Under the pieces are notes generated by a model. The model had not been told where the DNA came from. It did no database searches and worked only from the letters and a program-made list of their open reading frames with translations. Shown here piece after piece: positions 6,472 to 8,533 of a DNA stretch of 8,533 nucleotides. Numbering within the stretch: position 1 is the first letter of the stretch; each line of letters begins with the position of its first letter. This DNA is from Saprospiraceae bacterium (GTDB lineage Bacteria > Bacteroidota > Bacteroidia > Chitinophagales > Saprospiraceae). The translations under genes and the position numbers were made by a program. The stretch covers positions 1 through 8,533 of the forward strand of contig JAGQWW010000099.1 of NCBI GenBank assembly GCA_020436955.1, in the 5' to 3' direction.

Positions 6472-7401
6472 CTACCCCTTATACCCAAACCCCTTCAACA
6501 ATCGATCGTCATCTCGCCAGCCTTCTTTGACTTTGACGTGCATCTCAAGGAAGACTTTTCTTTCTAAAAAGGTCTCGATCGCTTTCCTGGATTCCATGCC
6601 CAATTTTTTAATAGCTGAGCCACCTTTCCCAATAATGATGGACTTTTGAGTCTTGCGGTTTACGAAAATAAGGGCCGAAATACGAGCTAACTCTTCGCCT
6701 GATTTGGTTAAGGTGTCTTCAAAACTTTCAATCATCACCTCGGTCGAATAGGGAATCTCCTGGTGGTATTGCTCCAATATCTTTTCACGGATAATCTCGC
6801 TTACAAAAAAGCGCTCCGGGCGATCGGTAAATTGCTCTTTAGGAAAATAGACCGGACCTTCTGGTAGATATTTTAAAATAAGTTCAAACAGCTTATCTGT
6901 ATTTTTTTCCTGCAAAGCAGAGATCGGTACGATTTCCTTAAATTTAAATAGCTTGGTCCAGGCTGCAATTCTTTCCAGCACAACATCAGGCTCGACCGTA
7001 TCTGTTTTATTGAGTACCAAAAAGACCGGCACTTTCAACTTTTTCATACCCTCCAACAAAGGATGAGATTCAACCGGCTCGTCTTCTATTTCAACAATGA
7101 ACAAAACCATGTCTGCATCCTCAAATGATGTCTTGACAAAGTCGTTCATAGACTCCTGCATCTTGTAGGAAGGGTTTTCAATATACCCTGGTGTATCTGA
7201 AAAAACCACCTGGTAATGGTCATCGCTCACAATCCCAAATATCCGATGACGGGTAGTCTGGGGCTTGTTGGTGATGATGGACATTCGCTCCCCTACCAGA
7301 GCATTCATCAAGGTAGATTTCCCAACATTGGGTTTCCCTATAATATTTACAAAGCCTGACGTGTGTTTTTCCTCCAAAATGATTGGTTTATACGATTGCA
7401 A
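6472..7401 (-). CDS. era: GTPase Era, ribosome assembly factor
   Basis: Era binds GTP and the 3' end of 16S rRNA and helps mature the 30S subunit, at the cytoplasmic membrane and ribosome. All motifs are present: G1 GKPNVGKS (22-29), G2 in QTTRHR (48-53), G3 DTPG (69-72), G4 NKTD (131-134), G5 SAL (161-163), and a C-terminal KH domain with IIGKGG (256-261). The length of 309 aa compares with about 300 for the family. The start is unusual. An in-frame TGA lies 15 bases upstream and no ATG or GTG is available, so the candidates are TTG at 7401 (overlapping the phosphorylase stop by 14 bp) or TTG at 7377 (codon 9). GGAGG follows the second TTG, inside codons 9-11. Homologues tend to begin only a few residues before GFVNIIG, so the first residues are uncertain. 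Translation is probably coupled to the upstream gene. Confidence 0.97.
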   Translation of the reverse strand: MQSYKPIILEEKHTSGFVNIIGKPNVGKSTLMNALVGERMSIITNKPQTTRHRIFGIVSDDHYQVVFSDTPGYIENPSYKMQESMNDFVKTSFEDADMVLFIVEIEDEPVESHPLLEGMKKLKVPVFLVLNKTDTVEPDVVLERIAAWTKLFKFKEIVPISALQEKNTDKLFELILKYLPEGPVYFPKEQFTDRPERFFVSEIIREKILEQYHQEIPYSTEVMIESFEDTLTKSGEELARISALIFVNRKTQKSIIIGKGGSAIKKLGMESRKAIETFLERKVFLEMHVKVKEGWRDDDRLLKGFGYKG

Positions 7402-8203
7402 TAAGTTCTTTAATCAAAGGCTTGATAGCTGCTTCGGTCCTGTTGGCCATAGCAATTACATCATCGACCGTTGTCTCTTTTATTTGGTCCAGTGGATAAC
7501 ACTGATTAGTTACCACTGAAAATACAAAAACCGGCAAATCCATATGCCTTGCCACCAAGACCTCGGGCACAGTGCTCATACCCACTACATCGGCACCAAT
7601 TACATGCATGAAATGATACTCTGCAGGTGTTTCCAGATTGGGTCCCGGCAAACCAACATAGACTCCTTTATGCGCTCTGATACCCAGCCCATGCGCCAAT
7701 TCCAGCGCTTTTTGATTCAAGACTTTATCGTATGCATGCAACATATCAGGGAATCGAGGTCCCAAACGGTCGTCGTTTTTTCCACGCAACGGATTGTCCG
7801 GCATCATATTGATATGATCTTCTATAAACACCAAATCACCAGCACGATAGTCCGGATTTACCCCTCCTGCCGCATTTGAGACCATTAACCTTTCAATACC
7901 CAAATGTTTCAACACCCGAACCGGGAAAGTTAGTTCCTTCATGGAATAACCCTCGTAATAATGAAAGCGACCCGCCATAGCCACTACAGGCTGACCATGC
8001 AAGGTTCCAAAGATCAACTTCCCTTTATGACTCTGCACGGTACTTACCGGAAAATGCGGAATATCCGCATATGAAATACTAAATGAAGCCTCAATTTCAT
8101 CAGCTAATCCGCTAAGCCCGGTACCTAAAATGATACCTACCCTTGGTTCAAAGTCTGTCTTCGACCGTAAAAACTTTACCGTCTCATCTAACTGTTCCCA
8201 CAT
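7388..8203 (-). CDS. punA: Purine nucleoside phosphorylase (trimeric, 6-oxopurine type)
   Basis: This cytoplasmic enzyme splits inosine, guanosine and their deoxy forms with phosphate into the free base and (deoxy)ribose-1-phosphate, for purine salvage. Its 271 aa match the trimeric family. By comparison with the human enzyme, phosphate-site residues appear as GTGL (27-30), His59 in SHKG, and Arg79/His81 in GRFHYYEGY. SNAAGG (109-114), GPNLETPAE with Glu195, MST (209-211) and TNQ with Asn233 complete the site. Glu195 and Asn233 correspond to the residues that select 6-oxopurines. Val246 sits where the human enzyme has a His contacting the ribose 5'-OH. The ATG at 8201-8203 gives the usual family N-terminus (MWEQLDETVKFL). 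It is the first gene of a likely two-gene unit with era, and a promoter-like sequence lies about 40 bp upstream. Confidence 0.96.
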   Translation of the reverse strand: MWEQLDETVKFLRSKTDFEPRVGIILGTGLSGLADEIEASFSISYADIPHFPVSTVQSHKGKLIFGTLHGQPVVAMAGRFHYYEGYSMKELTFPVRVLKHLGIERLMVSNAAGGVNPDYRAGDLVFIEDHINMMPDNPLRGKNDDRLGPRFPDMLHAYDKVLNQKALELAHGLGIRAHKGVYVGLPGPNLETPAEYHFMHVIGADVVGMSTVPEVLVARHMDLPVFVFSVVTNQCYPLDQIKETTVDDVIAMANRTEAAIKPLIKELIAIV

Positions 8204-8241
8204 ATATTCTTAAATATTCCTTTTTAATAACCTCTTATAAA

Positions 8242-8269
8242 AAAATCTATTAGCAACCCACCATTTCAA
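8242..8269 (-). promoter_or_regulatory. Likely promoter of the punA-era unit
   Basis: Reading the minus strand, TTG (8269-8267), a 17-base spacer, and TAGATTTT (8249-8242) match the Bacteroidota housekeeping promoter pattern TTG-N17-23-TAnnTTTG with one mismatch (final G to T). The ATG of the phosphorylase is 38 bases downstream, leaving a short leader that contains AAAAAGGAA as a weak ribosome-binding candidate. Confidence 0.5.
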
Positions 8270-8286
8270 TGTGGTCACCCCCCTTC

Positions 8287-8302
8287 CCCCCCTCAAGGGG
8301 GG
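8287..8302. repeat. C6/G6 hairpin with TCAA loop
   Basis: CCCCCC (8287-8292), TCAA (8293-8296) and GGGGGG (8297-8302) form a perfect six-pair GC stem with a four-base loop. It lies just upstream of the minus-strand punA promoter and on the far side of the divergent region from the gene starting at 8475. No T-run follows. Similar C-run/G-run palindromes are, from memory, common between Bacteroidota genes, so it may be a dispersed repeat. Confidence 0.6.
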
Positions 8303-8319
8303 CTATATATTGAATATGG

Positions 8320-8402
8320 AATTTAAATCCCATTCAACCTATTTCCCTATTCACCTACTCCCCCAATCTCCCGTCCCCTATCCCTCATCTTCATTCCCAT
8401 CA
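8320..8402. other. G-depleted, pyrimidine-rich tract
   Basis: In these 83 bases the plus strand has a single G (8373) and is dominated by C and T with scattered A. No ORF, hairpin or repeat explains the strand bias. It lies between the punA promoter and the promoter of the right-edge gene. Confidence 0.5.
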
Positions 8403-8448
8403 GCAAAGGTCTGATTTTTGCATAGATGATTTTGTGAAATTACTCCTT

Positions 8449-8456
8449 TATCTTTG
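8449..8456 (+). promoter_or_regulatory. Minus-7 element (TATCTTTG) of the right-edge gene
   Basis: TATCTTTG matches the Bacteroidota minus-7 consensus TAnnTTTG at every fixed position and lies 18 bases before the ATG at 8475. The nearest upstream TTTG (8431-8434) is only 14 bases away, shorter than usual, so the minus-33 element is uncertain. Confidence 0.55.
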
Positions 8457-8474
8457 CAGGACGAAAAATTTAAA

Positions 8475-8533
8475 ATGATTCTGAAGAAGTCCATCGTTTC
8501 CTTGCTGATAGCTTCATTGATGGTGTCCACCAT
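8475..8533 (+). CDS. Start of an exported protein, running off the right edge
   Basis: An ATG at 8475 opens a frame to the window end (19 full codons, MILKKSIVSLLIASLMVST). Two lysines followed by a hydrophobic stretch are a typical Sec signal-peptide start, so the product is probably exported or a lipoprotein. A well-formed TATCTTTG minus-7 element lies just upstream, which supports this as a real gene. The mature protein is not in the window, so no function can be given. Confidence 0.65.
   Translation, partial: MILKKSIVSLLIASLMVST

Noticed and set aside
7265..7519. Plus-strand 84-codon ORF across the era/punA junction
   Set aside because: It is antisense to the Era G domain and the phosphorylase C-terminus, both clearly coding on the other strand.
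7544..7879. Plus-strand 111-codon ORF
   Set aside because: It is entirely antisense to the conserved purine nucleoside phosphorylase, and its translation is rich in His and Cys without any family pattern.
8317..8415. Plus-strand 32-codon ORF with a Pro/Ser-rich translation
   Set aside because: It is the reading of the G-depleted low-complexity tract, with no ribosome-binding site or conserved motif.

Overview
The window looks like chromosomal DNA from a member of the Bacteroidota (Bacteroidetes), perhaps from the Saprospiria/Chitinophagia side. The reasons are the style of the Era and purine nucleoside phosphorylase proteins, an AT-leaning composition, few Shine-Dalgarno sites, promoter-like TTG...TAnnTTT(G) elements, and a 501-residue helical protein of a type I associate with that phylum. 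The lineage is an inference from family resemblance; no search was run.

Layout from left to right. Positions 1-186 carry the 5' part of an unrecognised minus-strand ORF that runs off the edge. Positions 187-607 are non-coding but full of structure: two mutually exclusive hairpins, an orphan perfect Shine-Dalgarno sequence, and two terminators facing each other. Positions 608-4776 hold two minus-strand genes, probably co-transcribed: a 295-aa membrane-anchored protein with a fibronectin-III-like domain and six cysteines (3889-4776), then a 1045-aa mosaic protein (608-3745). The mosaic protein has five glycine-every-third-residue tracts, two IPT/TIG-like domains, an SGNH/GDSL hydrolase domain and a C-terminal fascin-like beta-trefoil. 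A long hairpin (3786-3838) lies between the two genes. A 142-bp divergent region with an 11-bp direct repeat separates them from a plus-strand 501-aa all-helical protein of unknown function (4919-6424).

The right third is housekeeping. A minus-strand pair runs from purine nucleoside phosphorylase (7388-8203) into the ribosome-assembly GTPase Era (6472-7401). They overlap by 14 bp and Era has no ATG start, so translational coupling is likely. A recognisable promoter lies just upstream of the phosphorylase. At the far right a plus-strand gene begins at 8475 with a signal-peptide-like start behind a TATCTTTG element and leaves the window.

The accessory pair at 608-4776 is the most unusual part. 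Its domains suggest a surface or matrix-acting esterase/deacylase with a polyglycine or collagen-like stalk and a carbohydrate- or protein-binding trefoil, yet the large protein has no visible signal peptide or secretion-sorting domain. Whether the pair forms a functional system cannot be decided from sequence alone.
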